Source of the DNA: an uncultured Carboxylicivirga sp.
GTDB taxonomy: Bacteria; Bacteroidota; Bacteroidia; Bacteroidales; Marinilabiliaceae
NCBI GenBank assembly: GCA_947503525.1
Contig: CANNEA010000004.1
Coordinates: 186,001-250,000, forward strand
DNA: 64,000 nucleotides
Direction: 5' to 3'
This document shows, piece after piece, positions 53,299-62,266 of this stretch. Below the pieces are notes generated by a model, which was not told the origin of the DNA, did not search any database, and was given only the letters and a program-made list of their open reading frames with translations. The first letter of the stretch is position 1, and each line of letters starts with the position of its first letter. A program made the position numbers and the translations under genes.

Positions 53299-53616
53299 TT
53301 AGTTTAATAGCAGGCCTTCTGTATCTAATTTCTTATAGATGGGTGTATCCTTAAACTGCTTATGCCACTTATTTAAGGGATAGATATACAAGGTCAAGCT
53401 TTCGCCACTTTTCATTTCAACCTCATAACGGGCATTTTCATAGGCTTGCTCTGTATTCAAATCCACCTTTTGCAGTGTTAACACATAGATCTGCTTTTCC
53501 TCTCCGGCAGCTGAGTGCTTTGTATTTAGGAGGATGATCTCAGCCTTTGAATCAATGGATCCAATATGCTGCTTGATAAGCTCTGCTATGTCTGTTTTAG
53601 TCTTCATTCGCCGCAA
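53299..53616 (-). CDS. Nucleotidyltransferase-like protein lacking the catalytic motif
   Basis: A 105-residue protein. Layout resembles Bacteroidota minimal nucleotidyltransferases: start helix IAELIKQHIGSIDSKAEIIL, later VDLNTEQAYENARYEVEMKS, and the ending WHKQFKDTPIYKKLDTEGLLL, close to W....TP.Y..I.KEG..L of that group. Where those proteins have GSRARG...DSDxD, here stands NTKHSAAGEEKQIYV, so neither the Gly-Ser nor the metal Asp pair is kept and activity is not expected. It lies in the decayed element. It may be a degenerated toxin-antitoxin-type gene or a domesticated binding protein. Confidence 0.5.
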   Translation of the reverse strand: MRRMKTKTDIAELIKQHIGSIDSKAEIILLNTKHSAAGEEKQIYVLTLQKVDLNTEQAYENARYEVEMKSGESLTLYIYPLNKWHKQFKDTPIYKKLDTEGLLLN

Positions 53617-53641
53617 ATTTAAGCTTTATATCCGCTTGCAT

Positions 53642-55059
53642 TCATTGTCTTTTATCAACGACATGCCGATCAAAACTGATCAAATTAAACATCTCACGCA
53701 TTCTACTTCGTAAGCGATTGCCATACAAGCCTTCAGCTCTGAGGCTGATAAATTGGTGGTCAGGTGGGTCAGCATCTTTTTATTGACAAAATGATCATAT
53801 CTACTGAGTAATATCTCGCCCATCACATTACATTCGTTACCAAAATAAAATACCGGACGATCGATACCAACATCATCAAAACAATACACAGCCGGCACAT
53901 AACCTTGTTTGGTAAAGCGATAAAAGGAGGTGGTGTATTGACTTAGCAGCTGATAGCCTTGCCTGACAAAGGCAAAACAGACCTCTCGGGCTGAGCGAAC
54001 AACATACTGTTTTTCCTTTGGGAAGAAGGTATTGATAAGTTGCATCAGGCTTGTTTTGCCGCACCCCACAGGGCCTGAAAGCAATATGCCTTTGTTTGGA
54101 TTGAGGTCTTTCAGCTTCATATTTTCCTTATCGCCAATGGCGTAGATCAAGAGTTTATAAAGCAGTTCATGGTCTTTTTTATGGATCTTAAACTGATCCC
54201 CAAAACGTTTCTTACCTGCATGATCCAACCAGGATAAACAGGCCGGGAAACTATAGTTCATCCAGCCATTTTTCTCCCATCTTATGGGTTTACAGTGGCT
54301 CTCCATAATCTTTATCGTTTTTGTGGACAAATGGTTATCGCTTTGAGATCTGCTATACTTCTCAATGTTCAGTATCCAGTTCCTGGCTGCGGCTTTCCAA
54401 TCCTTCATGGGACTCTTACCCCCTACTCTCCAGCCATTGGAGTCAAAATGATTCATAAAGCGTTCTGCTTCCAGTTCATCCTGATCTTTGCTGGCAAAAT
54501 AGACTTTGAGTTCTTCAAGCTTTGGCTTGACAAAGCGTTTGGATGTTTTACTTTTAGTTTCATTTGAATTTTCATTTTCTGAAAGTGAAATGAGTTCTTT
54601 CTCGTGCGCGTGCTCTCTATTGTTTGTTATTTGTTTATTACTGTTTTTTAAGTTTATAATAGTTTTATAGTTATTATTTAAAGGAAATAATTCGCTTGTA
54701 GCAGTGCTATTATCACTGCTTATATCACTGCTTGTACCACTGCTAATAGCAGTGCTTATATCAGTGCTTGTATCAAAAGTGATAATAGTGACACTGGATA
54801 ATCGATAGGCACTCTGTGAAGGTTGATAGCGCAGGTAGCCGATGGCATCCAGCTCTTTCATGGTTTTGATGAAGGTATTGACTGAGCCAATCTTTCCCTG
54901 CCTCATCAACTCATTTCGATCAAAATGGATCGGATTGATGAATTTTAGTTTATTCCACAGGTAAAAAAGGGCCAGATACAAACTGATGTGCCTGGGCACA
55001 ATGCGGGCATCTTGTGCAAAAGAGTGCAAAACAGCGTTCATATGTTTGATGTAGTTCAT
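53642..55059 (-). pseudogene. Element replication/primase-helicase-loader-like ATPase, 3' frameshift
   Basis: The open frame (53680-55059) gives 459 residues: an N-terminal winged-helix-like region (about 1-95), a Ser/Thr-rich linker with near-repeats (DISTAISSGTSSDISSDN), and a DnaC-like AAA+ domain (about 290-459) with Walker A GILLSGPVGCGKTSL and Walker B-like AVYCFDDVG. It ends abnormally after SASELKAC. Shifting one base at 53725-53727 (a T lost from TGT-TAT) restores YGNRLRSRMREM and FNLISFDRHVVDKRQ with a stop at 53642-53644, the normal family end with its Arg-rich sensor segment. The start overlaps the HTH gene by ATGA. Confidence 0.7.
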
Positions 55060-55385
55060 GGTTTGAACTGCCCTATTGTTGCTTTATGCTCCTTGAGCAT
55101 CTTTTGAATATCAGTGTATTCGTAAAAAATCATACCGCCTACTTTGGTGAAGGGCAATAGACCCTCATCACGAAGATTTTGGAGCTTTCCGGGTGAAATA
55201 CCCAAAAGCTTTCTGACCTCGAAACTCTTGATCCATTTCTTGGGTGTGGAGCTATAGTTATCAGCAATGATGCGTACCAGGTCTTTTAAAAGGACTTCTT
55301 TGAATTCAACAAGGTCGAAAGTGGTGACAATTTGTTCGCGATAGAGCTTTTCTTGGCCATAATCGCGTTCTGATTTGAGTGCCAT
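55056..55385 (-). CDS. Helix-turn-helix (excisionase/MerR-like) protein
   Basis: A 109-residue DNA-binding protein from the ATG at 55385; a start 12 codons earlier (55421) is also open. The HTH_17-type domain (about 55-105) has WIKSFEVRKLLGISPGKLQNLRDEGLLPFTKVGGMIFYEYTDI, typical of the small regulators or excision factors that precede the ATPase gene in Bacteroidota mobile elements. Its stop overlaps the next gene's start by four bases (ATGA), so the two are translationally coupled. Intact. Confidence 0.8.
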   Translation of the reverse strand: MALKSERDYGQEKLYREQIVTTFDLVEFKEVLLKDLVRIIADNYSSTPKKWIKSFEVRKLLGISPGKLQNLRDEGLLPFTKVGGMIFYEYTDIQKMLKEHKATIGQFKP

Positions 55386-55459
55386 AATGTTTCGTTTTAA
55401 TGAGAATTGGTTTATCCTCAAAGTTCAGAAGCGTTTTTCGAAAAAAATCCCAAGGTCTA

Positions 55460-55470
55460 CCCAAGTTGGG
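55460..55470. repeat. CCCAAGTTGGG dispersed motif
   Basis: The same 11-base near-palindrome occurs at 52597-52607, and CCCAAGTT with a separate AACTTGGG arm occurs at 52448-52469; TTTTTCCCAAGTT is identical at the two left sites. All three lie in non-coding parts of the element. Confidence 0.5.
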
Positions 55471-55702
55471 GAAAATATTTTTATTTTAGTATTACAGATA
55501 CTAATTTAACTTCAATAACATCTCGTGCATAATAGCCTTATTTACTTGATACAATGCCGATTACCATTATTAAAAGACAATCCAATTTAACCTCATAATA
55601 TTTTGAATTTATCAAATACAAACTTATTTGATCTAAAAAATACCAATATTGTGATTTATAAAACTTTTAATCTTCTTTTTGTTTATTTTTTAACTCTTAT
55701 CC

Positions 55703-56184
55703 ATGAACTACCCTAGTTAGAAAGAATGTTATGCTCAATTTATAACGGAGATAAACGAATTTAAATCAACAATAACGCGATACGATGAGAATTTTGCTAC
55801 ATGTAAAGATTATTTATATCCTCGATTTAAAGTTTTTAAAATGATGATCGAGTATTATAAACATGAAAATGAGATATTTAAAAGTGGCCAGACTATTAAA
55901 GTTTGTAGTTCCATAACTCCCTGAAACCGATAGGCACGCATATTGAAGCAACAGAACTTATTTACTCAATTTCTTCAATTAAGTGAATTAATAATGGTGA
56001 AATAGATATTTATTATTTGGTTGAAATAATATGTTCTAGCATCGACTAACTTAACTTTGACATTTATCGCTCATTTATTAACATTAAGAATCGTAAGAAG
56101 AATCCAACAACCTTCTTGAATAAGATGAAAAAGGGATTAATGGTAATAATCATAATAAGTAAATTCACTCCTACTAGCCAATAA
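55703..56184 (+). pseudogene. rteC-like regulator relic
   Basis: Plus-strand reading from an ATG at 55703 gives MNYPS, TAG (55718), then an uninterrupted KECYAQFITEINEFKSTITR, YDENFATCKDYLYPRFKVFK and on to a TGA at 55922. After a frame change, ATELIYSISSIK, TGA (55984), INNGEIDIYYLVEI, TAA (56047) and LNFDIYRSFINIKNRKKNPT, TFLNKMKKGLM. The last two blocks correspond to the C-terminal signature of RteC (INNG.ADI; DFYRTFLEIRxRKxNRTKFLD), a regulator of conjugative-transposon excision. The N-terminal half is missing and there are at least four lesions. Confidence 0.6.
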
Positions 56185-56339
56185 ATCTGCAAGGGTGAAT
56201 TGTCTCAATATAACTAAATAGCATTATCACCACCAACGACATCCGTAATTGTTTATAAGACCTTAAAACCTTTATAAAGCCACTCAAAAACTTAAACTAA
56301 TATTCAGAACAACAATCGAATTAATTTCTAGAATAACTT

Positions 56340-59300
56340 CTACCCTTTATACTTACCTGGGCTAACACCAAACTTCTCCTTAAATAATTTCGAGAAATGG
56401 GTTCGACTTTTAAAGCCCGTCATTGCAAAAGCATCATTAACCGACATTTTCTCATCTGAAAGGAAATCAGCGGCTTTAGTAATACGATATTCTTTTAATA
56501 ATTCAAATGGAGTGAAGTTGGTTATTGCTTTTACCTTTTGATAGAAATGGGTTCTATTTAAATATAGTGCTGAGGCTAACTGATCCACATCTAATTCCTG
56601 ATTATCCAGGTTTTTAGCTAACTCTTCATATAACTTCTCCAGGAATACTTCATCCGAATTACTGCCTTTCTCAAGTGTTAGAGGAATATTTAATCGAAAA
56701 CGTTCCCGTAATTGAATCCTGCTGCGCAGGCAAGCTTCTATACTTGATACCAGTAGCTGAATATCGAATGGTTTGGTTAAGTATTTGTCAGCACCTAACT
56801 CAGCTCCATGGATTTTATCATCAATTGAAGTACAAGCTGTGAGTAATATGATTGGAAGATGACTGGTCTTTATGTTGTTTTTTACACTTTTGCAAAGTTC
56901 AAAACCATTCATCTCGGGCATTAACACATCACTCACAATTATATCTGGCCATTCATGATCTAATGCTTTAAGACATTCTTTACCATTACTAAACGGCGTT
57001 ACTACAAAAAATTGAGACAAAGCTTTGGATACAAATGAACGCATATCCGTATTATCCTCGACAAAGAATAAATGTGATTTAGCTAAAGACTCATCAGTTT
57101 TAAGATCCTTAGGTGTAATGATATCCTTAATGGTAGCTTTATCATTATGATCAGCTTTAAGTATCTGCTCCTCTATATGAGCGACTTCCATTGAAGTACT
57201 ATTAACAATTACAGGTAATGTAAGGGTAATAGTTGTTCCTTTGCCCATATCACTTTCTGCTTTGATCTCACCATAGTGCATTTCCACAAGTCTTTTTGTA
57301 AAAGCTAAACCAATACCCGATCCTCCAATATATGGACTTTCCTGACTCCGTGATTGATAGAAACGATTAAAAACATATGGAAGATCTGATTTCTCAATCC
57401 CTCTTCCAGTATCAGTAATTGTAATAATCAATTGCTTTCCTTTTTGATGACAATCTACATTTATGGTATCCTTTTCCTGAGTATATTTAAAAGCATTATT
57501 TAAAATATTATTAAGTGCTTTTTCTAGTTTATCTTTATCAGCACTTATATAAACTTCTTTAGAACTAATTTTACATGCTAAAGATTTATTCTCGCTTTTC
57601 GCATAGAATTCAAAATCTGTCAGTAAATCCTGTAAAAACGTATTAAACTTAAATTGGGTATAATGCATCTTCAGTAACTCAGCGTCTGACTTTTGGAAAT
57701 CTAAAACCTGATTAATAAGCTGAGTAATTTTTTTTGATTGCCTTTTAATTATACCAAGCTGCTCACCCAAATCATCTTGTGTATTATATTTATTTGTTAA
57801 TGCCTCAATTGGTCCGGATATAAGCGTGATAGGTGTTTTAATTTCATGTGAGATATTAGCAAAGTATCTTAATTTGGCTTCATCAACATCTTTTTGTTTT
57901 GTTTTCTCCAGATGTTCAATTTCCAAATTATGTTTCAATTGAATCATTCTGAATCTAAACTTAACAACCATATAAATAATTGAAATTAAAATAACTATAT
58001 AAATAATAATGGCCAATGGGGTTCGCCAAAATGGACTTGCAATATCTATATGAAGCACTTTCTCCTCTGTCCATTCATCAAGAGCATTTGAAGCACTAAC
58101 CCTTAATTTGTACTTCCCCGGTGGAAGACTACTATAATTTACATATCTCTGATTCGAAGGCAAGGACACCCAGTCATTACTAATGGGTTCGAGTTTGTAT
58201 TTGATAAAGTGGTTATTGGGATTAGAGTAATGCAATGAAACAATCTCGATAGATATCAGATCTTCATAATGCTTTAACGTAATTCTATCCTCCGATTGTA
58301 TTGCATGATTCAAAATAACCCTGTTATTAATTGTATCACCTGGGTTTACAATGGTATTTAACACTCTTAATTCGCCAAAATCTAGTATAGGCAGAGGTTC
58401 ACGTCTAATGTTCTCACTTGTATAGTGTATACATAGTCCTCCATATCCTCCAAATAATACAGCTCCATGTTTTAAGCGGGCTGAAGAAAAATTGTAAGCT
58501 TTAAAGGGAAGACCTTCTTCTACAGTAAAGCTCCTAAAATATTCCTTCTCATAATTAAATTGATTAAGCCCATTATTTGTTGAAACCCACAAATTGCCTT
58601 CTTCATCAACTTGAATAGCCTTAACTGCATGGTTCGACAAACCTTCTTTCTCGCTGTAAGACTTAAAATTAATTTGACCCTTCTCATCCTCAACACGGCA
58701 TATACCTCCACCTTCTGTTCCTACCCATAATTCATTATTAGATAGCCTAACTATGGTTGTAACAAAGTTTCCAGAGATACTATTGGTCTCCAATTTGTTC
58801 TTTTTAAATTGCTCTAAGTTCTGTTCCTTTAATAGGATATTCGGATCATTTTCCATCCTAATTAAACCCTCTGCATCAGCTGCAAGCCATATATAATTAC
58901 TCTTTGGATCCACAAATATCTTGCGCGCTACGGTAATGGGTGTTTCTTCGAAATGAGAGTGATTATTAAGAGACTCCACCATTTGTGCATCCATAGATTC
59001 ATTAAGCTTTATTCGGTGAACACCACTTAAGCCGCCAATCCAAAGCTGGTTATATTGGTCAAGATCGAGAGTTCGTATTAAAACATTCAAAAATCGATTG
59101 CTCTTATTACCCAATACAAACTTGGCTCCTCTAATTCCTTTTCTAACTAAATATAAACCATTAAAACCTACTTGAATCCATATATGACCCAATTTATCCA
59201 CGTGAACACTTCGAGCCATACGTTTAATATTTGCTCGCACAAAAAAAGGCAACTCTTCAAATTCTTGACTTTGGATATTATAACATGATAAACCTCCATT

Positions 59301-60434
59301 TTCTGTTACTATTAACACACGCGAATCATCATATTCCGCAAGGCTAATTACATTATTAGATTTTAAACCATATATATTTCCCTCTGCTTTAAGATGCCTG
59401 AAGGCACTTTCATGATTCGCGAAACGCAAGATACCTTGATTTTCAGTAGCTATCCAACTACCCATATGAGGCGTTGAAAGAATTGAATTAACTGTTAGCT
59501 GAGAATTGGTAGGTAAATATTGTTCATAAACAGGCCTGTCGGACAAGATTGATTTCCAACTGGCAAAACGTAATAAACCATTACGTTGAGTGGCCAGCCA
59601 AACCCTTCCAATATTGTCAATGGAGGCTGAACTGACTTTGAAGCCCTGAAGAGCTTCTTTAATAAGCGTGATTTCATACTGTTCTCCAGATTTTGACACT
59701 CTAAATAGGCTAACATTGGTATTATTATTTGTTAACCATAAAGAATCATTCAATTTAAGAATTGTGCCTCGATATAAAGGAGAATGATTAAATAGTTTGA
59801 AATATTCTCCTGTATGACAGTTAAACTGAAAAACGCCATGAGAATAGGAAAGTAAGATATTGTGATTATCTAATTCTTTTGCTTCAAAAAACAAAAATTT
59901 ACGATCTGTCGCATTTAGTTCATCTGGTGAATCATATTGATTTGTAAGTTGGTAATCATAATTAAAAAGAAGTAGGCCATTACCTTCAGAAACTGCTATT
60001 ATTCCATAATCAGGCATTTCTACAAAACTTCTAATAACTGGTCCTTTTTTGGTTTCTATTTTATTCTCATTAGTAAAAATGGTAACAAAATCGTTTTGCT
60101 CGTAATCGAACATACAAATACCGGCCCCAGTACCAATCCAAATATTGCCCTTTGAATCTTCGAATAGGGATCTAATTCTATTACTTAATAAAACCTGTTG
60201 ATCTGATGTATTTTTATAGTTTGTGAATTCGTAGCCATTATATCTGTTTAAACCATCAAATGTTCCAACCCATACATACCCTTTAGAATCTTCCAGAATG
60301 GAAGTAGCACCAACATGAGTAAGTCCATCGGATAAAGAATAACTTTTATAAGGTTGAAAACTATTTGCTGAACTAACATAACTGGTGAAAGCTAACAAAA
60401 GTACACAAACGAATTTAAAGAATCTCCCAAACAT
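56340..60434 (-). CDS. Hybrid two-component system regulator (HTCS)
   Basis: A 1364-residue one-protein two-component system from the ATG at 60434 (an in-frame GTG 15 codons up would precede the signal peptide MFGRFFKFVCVLLLAFTSYV). Order: signal peptide; two Reg_prop beta-propellers (about 25-690, repeats such as GYVWVGTFDGLNRYN and GNLWVSTNNGLNQFN); Y_Y_Y domain (about 720-790); one membrane helix; HisKA with phospho-His in FANISHEIKTPI; HATPase (NNAFKYT, DTGRGIEK, GGSGIGLAFT); receiver (phospho-Asp in IIVSDVLMPEMNG); AraC-type HTH at the end. It senses a glycan fragment in the periplasm and controls the adjoining polysaccharide locus. Confidence 0.95.
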   Translation of the reverse strand: MFGRFFKFVCVLLLAFTSYVSSANSFQPYKSYSLSDGLTHVGATSILEDSKGYVWVGTFDGLNRYNGYEFTNYKNTSDQQVLLSNRIRSLFEDSKGNIWIGTGAGICMFDYEQNDFVTIFTNENKIETKKGPVIRSFVEMPDYGIIAVSEGNGLLLFNYDYQLTNQYDSPDELNATDRKFLFFEAKELDNHNILLSYSHGVFQFNCHTGEYFKLFNHSPLYRGTILKLNDSLWLTNNNTNVSLFRVSKSGEQYEITLIKEALQGFKVSSASIDNIGRVWLATQRNGLLRFASWKSILSDRPVYEQYLPTNSQLTVNSILSTPHMGSWIATENQGILRFANHESAFRHLKAEGNIYGLKSNNVISLAEYDDSRVLIVTENGGLSCYNIQSQEFEELPFFVRANIKRMARSVHVDKLGHIWIQVGFNGLYLVRKGIRGAKFVLGNKSNRFLNVLIRTLDLDQYNQLWIGGLSGVHRIKLNESMDAQMVESLNNHSHFEETPITVARKIFVDPKSNYIWLAADAEGLIRMENDPNILLKEQNLEQFKKNKLETNSISGNFVTTIVRLSNNELWVGTEGGGICRVEDEKGQINFKSYSEKEGLSNHAVKAIQVDEEGNLWVSTNNGLNQFNYEKEYFRSFTVEEGLPFKAYNFSSARLKHGAVLFGGYGGLCIHYTSENIRREPLPILDFGELRVLNTIVNPGDTINNRVILNHAIQSEDRITLKHYEDLISIEIVSLHYSNPNNHFIKYKLEPISNDWVSLPSNQRYVNYSSLPPGKYKLRVSASNALDEWTEEKVLHIDIASPFWRTPLAIIIYIVILISIIYMVVKFRFRMIQLKHNLEIEHLEKTKQKDVDEAKLRYFANISHEIKTPITLISGPIEALTNKYNTQDDLGEQLGIIKRQSKKITQLINQVLDFQKSDAELLKMHYTQFKFNTFLQDLLTDFEFYAKSENKSLACKISSKEVYISADKDKLEKALNNILNNAFKYTQEKDTINVDCHQKGKQLIITITDTGRGIEKSDLPYVFNRFYQSRSQESPYIGGSGIGLAFTKRLVEMHYGEIKAESDMGKGTTITLTLPVIVNSTSMEVAHIEEQILKADHNDKATIKDIITPKDLKTDESLAKSHLFFVEDNTDMRSFVSKALSQFFVVTPFSNGKECLKALDHEWPDIIVSDVLMPEMNGFELCKSVKNNIKTSHLPIILLTACTSIDDKIHGAELGADKYLTKPFDIQLLVSSIEACLRSRIQLRERFRLNIPLTLEKGSNSDEVFLEKLYEELAKNLDNQELDVDQLASALYLNRTHFYQKVKAITNFTPFELLKEYRITKAADFLSDEKMSVNDAFAMTGFKSRTHFSKLFKEKFGVSPGKYKG

Positions 60435-60585
60435 TAATTTTGGATTTTTTAGGTTTTCTGACTCATTATAAAAATACACTTAAATGTCGAAAGTCCAATA
60501 CAAACATGCTAAAGAAAACCTTAACAAAAATCAAAAAAAGGGAACCATATTTATATAGCTCCCTTCCTTGCACCTATTAAGATTC

Positions 60586-62226
60586 TTATGGCTGATTGCC
60601 TTTCCATCCTTGTTTAAATTGATTCAACAACTCATTAACCAGCATTTGATTTTCATCTGCCACATTAACTGTTTCATTTGGATCAACGCGATGGTCATAC
60701 AGTTCGATGAAAATGGGTTCTTGTTCCGGATTGGTATAGTCCTTCCATACCACCAGCCGATAATCATCTGTTCGCATTCCATATCCCATTAATCGGTTTT
60801 CAAACAAATCCCTGTCCCATTTTTCCTTTTGTTGATCCTTAATATTCTCTTCAATCTCTTGAATAAGTGGACCAAAATAGGTTTCACGCATTCCTTCAGA
60901 CAGAGGATTAGCTGCCCATTCGCGAAGAGCTGGATTAGGAAACTGACTGAATACGGCAGCCTTCCAATTCCTGTTTGGATCTTGCAACAAAGGAACAAAT
61001 GAGGTCCCTTCCAGGTGAGTAGGCAAATTAACTTCGCTTAGTTCACATATGGAGGGGTACATATCAACCAATTCAACTAACGCTTTAGTACTTGTGCCTC
61101 GAACATTATCCGGAATATTAGGGGCAGAAACAATTAAAGGTACGCGAGTTGAAATCTCATAATTTGTAGCCTTACCCCAAATTCCCATATCCCCAAGGTG
61201 CCATCCATGATCACCCCATAAAACTATAATGGTATTTTCTATTTGTCCACTTTCTTCCAAAGCCTTTATCATCAAGCCTATTTGTGCATCAACATAACTC
61301 ACGCAAGCCAGGTAACCGTGTAAAAGCGTTTGTGCTAAAGTATCAGGAATATTGCCTTGCTTAGGAATGCCTGCTCTGGCCCGAAGTTCAAAAGAAGGAT
61401 GTAAACCCATTGCTGCTCCATTAACAGGTGCTTGCTGATGTTCTGCCAAAGGAATTTCGTCCCTTTCATACAAATCCCAATATTTTTTGGGAGCTATAAA
61501 ATTTAAATGTGGCTTTTTAAATCCTAAGCCCAAGAAGAAGGGTTTATCCGGATTATTCTTCACCATTTCCTTAAGTGTAGCAATCGCGGCCAAGGTATTA
61601 TAGCCATCTTCATAACTTGCATCCGGAACCTCAGCACATTCATAGGCTGGCCCTTGAGCCAAACCATTTCGTGGTGCATCCGGACCATATTTTTTAATCA
61701 TTTCTTCACGATCTTTCATCCAAAAGTCCTGATTTTCTTTTAAGGCAAAGCCACCTTTTGTAGATGCACGTTCTGCATTAGGTTGAGCAGGTTTTCTGCT
61801 CCATGACAAGTCTGGATCATTATACTTACCATGATATATTTTTCCGGCATAAACGGTTTCATATCCATTCGCTTTTAAATGCTGTGGTAAAGTAATGATA
61901 TCAGCATTTACATCTCGAAAATAAGTGTAGTTTTCAATTACACCTATTGATTCCGGTCTCGCACCTGTCATGAGGCTAGCCCTTGATGGACTGCAAATAG
62001 CTTCCTGGCAATAAGCATTTTCAAAAACTAATCCGTTTGCGGCCAATTTATCAATGTTTGGAGAAATGGCTATTTCGGAACCATAACATCCTAATTCAGG
62101 ACGAAGATCATCAACAGCAATAAAAAGAATATTAGGCTTTCGCTTTTCCTTATGCTCATCTGATTTATGTATTTTGCAACTTGTTGCCAGTATAATTAAA
62201 ACCAACACCCCTATTAAATACTTCAT
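60586..62226 (-). CDS. Sulfatase lipoprotein (iduronate-2-sulfatase-like, family S1)
   Basis: A 546-residue sulfatase with a lipobox (LATSC, Cys17). The active-site motif CSPSRASLMTG holds Cys78, to be converted to formylglycine; Asp39 and Asp40 in AVDDLRPELGCYG bind calcium, and LWGDHGWHLGDMGIWGK and the terminal region with YDHRVDPNETVNVADE are complete. As a Cys-type enzyme it needs a maturase (anSME or FGE), not in the window. It removes sulfate esters from a glycan, probably the same one attacked by the GH16 enzyme encoded 41 bases upstream. Confidence 0.94.
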   Translation of the reverse strand: MKYLIGVLVLIILATSCKIHKSDEHKEKRKPNILFIAVDDLRPELGCYGSEIAISPNIDKLAANGLVFENAYCQEAICSPSRASLMTGARPESIGVIENYTYFRDVNADIITLPQHLKANGYETVYAGKIYHGKYNDPDLSWSRKPAQPNAERASTKGGFALKENQDFWMKDREEMIKKYGPDAPRNGLAQGPAYECAEVPDASYEDGYNTLAAIATLKEMVKNNPDKPFFLGLGFKKPHLNFIAPKKYWDLYERDEIPLAEHQQAPVNGAAMGLHPSFELRARAGIPKQGNIPDTLAQTLLHGYLACVSYVDAQIGLMIKALEESGQIENTIIVLWGDHGWHLGDMGIWGKATNYEISTRVPLIVSAPNIPDNVRGTSTKALVELVDMYPSICELSEVNLPTHLEGTSFVPLLQDPNRNWKAAVFSQFPNPALREWAANPLSEGMRETYFGPLIQEIEENIKDQQKEKWDRDLFENRLMGYGMRTDDYRLVVWKDYTNPEQEPIFIELYDHRVDPNETVNVADENQMLVNELLNQFKQGWKGNQP

Positions 62227-62266
62227 AATATTTCGATATTAAATCGTACCACCTTAATACTGAGTT

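Larger units (their letters stand above)
49960..56200. mobile_element. Decayed mobilizable element at tRNA-Arg
   Basis: From the tRNA-Arg 3' end the segment holds an IntDOT-like integrase, mobC relic, candidate oriT, NTase-like gene, frameshifted primase/DnaC-like ATPase, excisionase-like HTH gene and rteC relic. All are families typical of Bacteroidota mobilizable or conjugative transposons. Relaxase, transfer and cargo genes are missing and three genes are visibly broken. No second copy of the tRNA 3' end could be found up to 64000, so the right end (about 56200) is set by the last element-like sequence. Boundaries are inferred. Confidence 0.75.
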
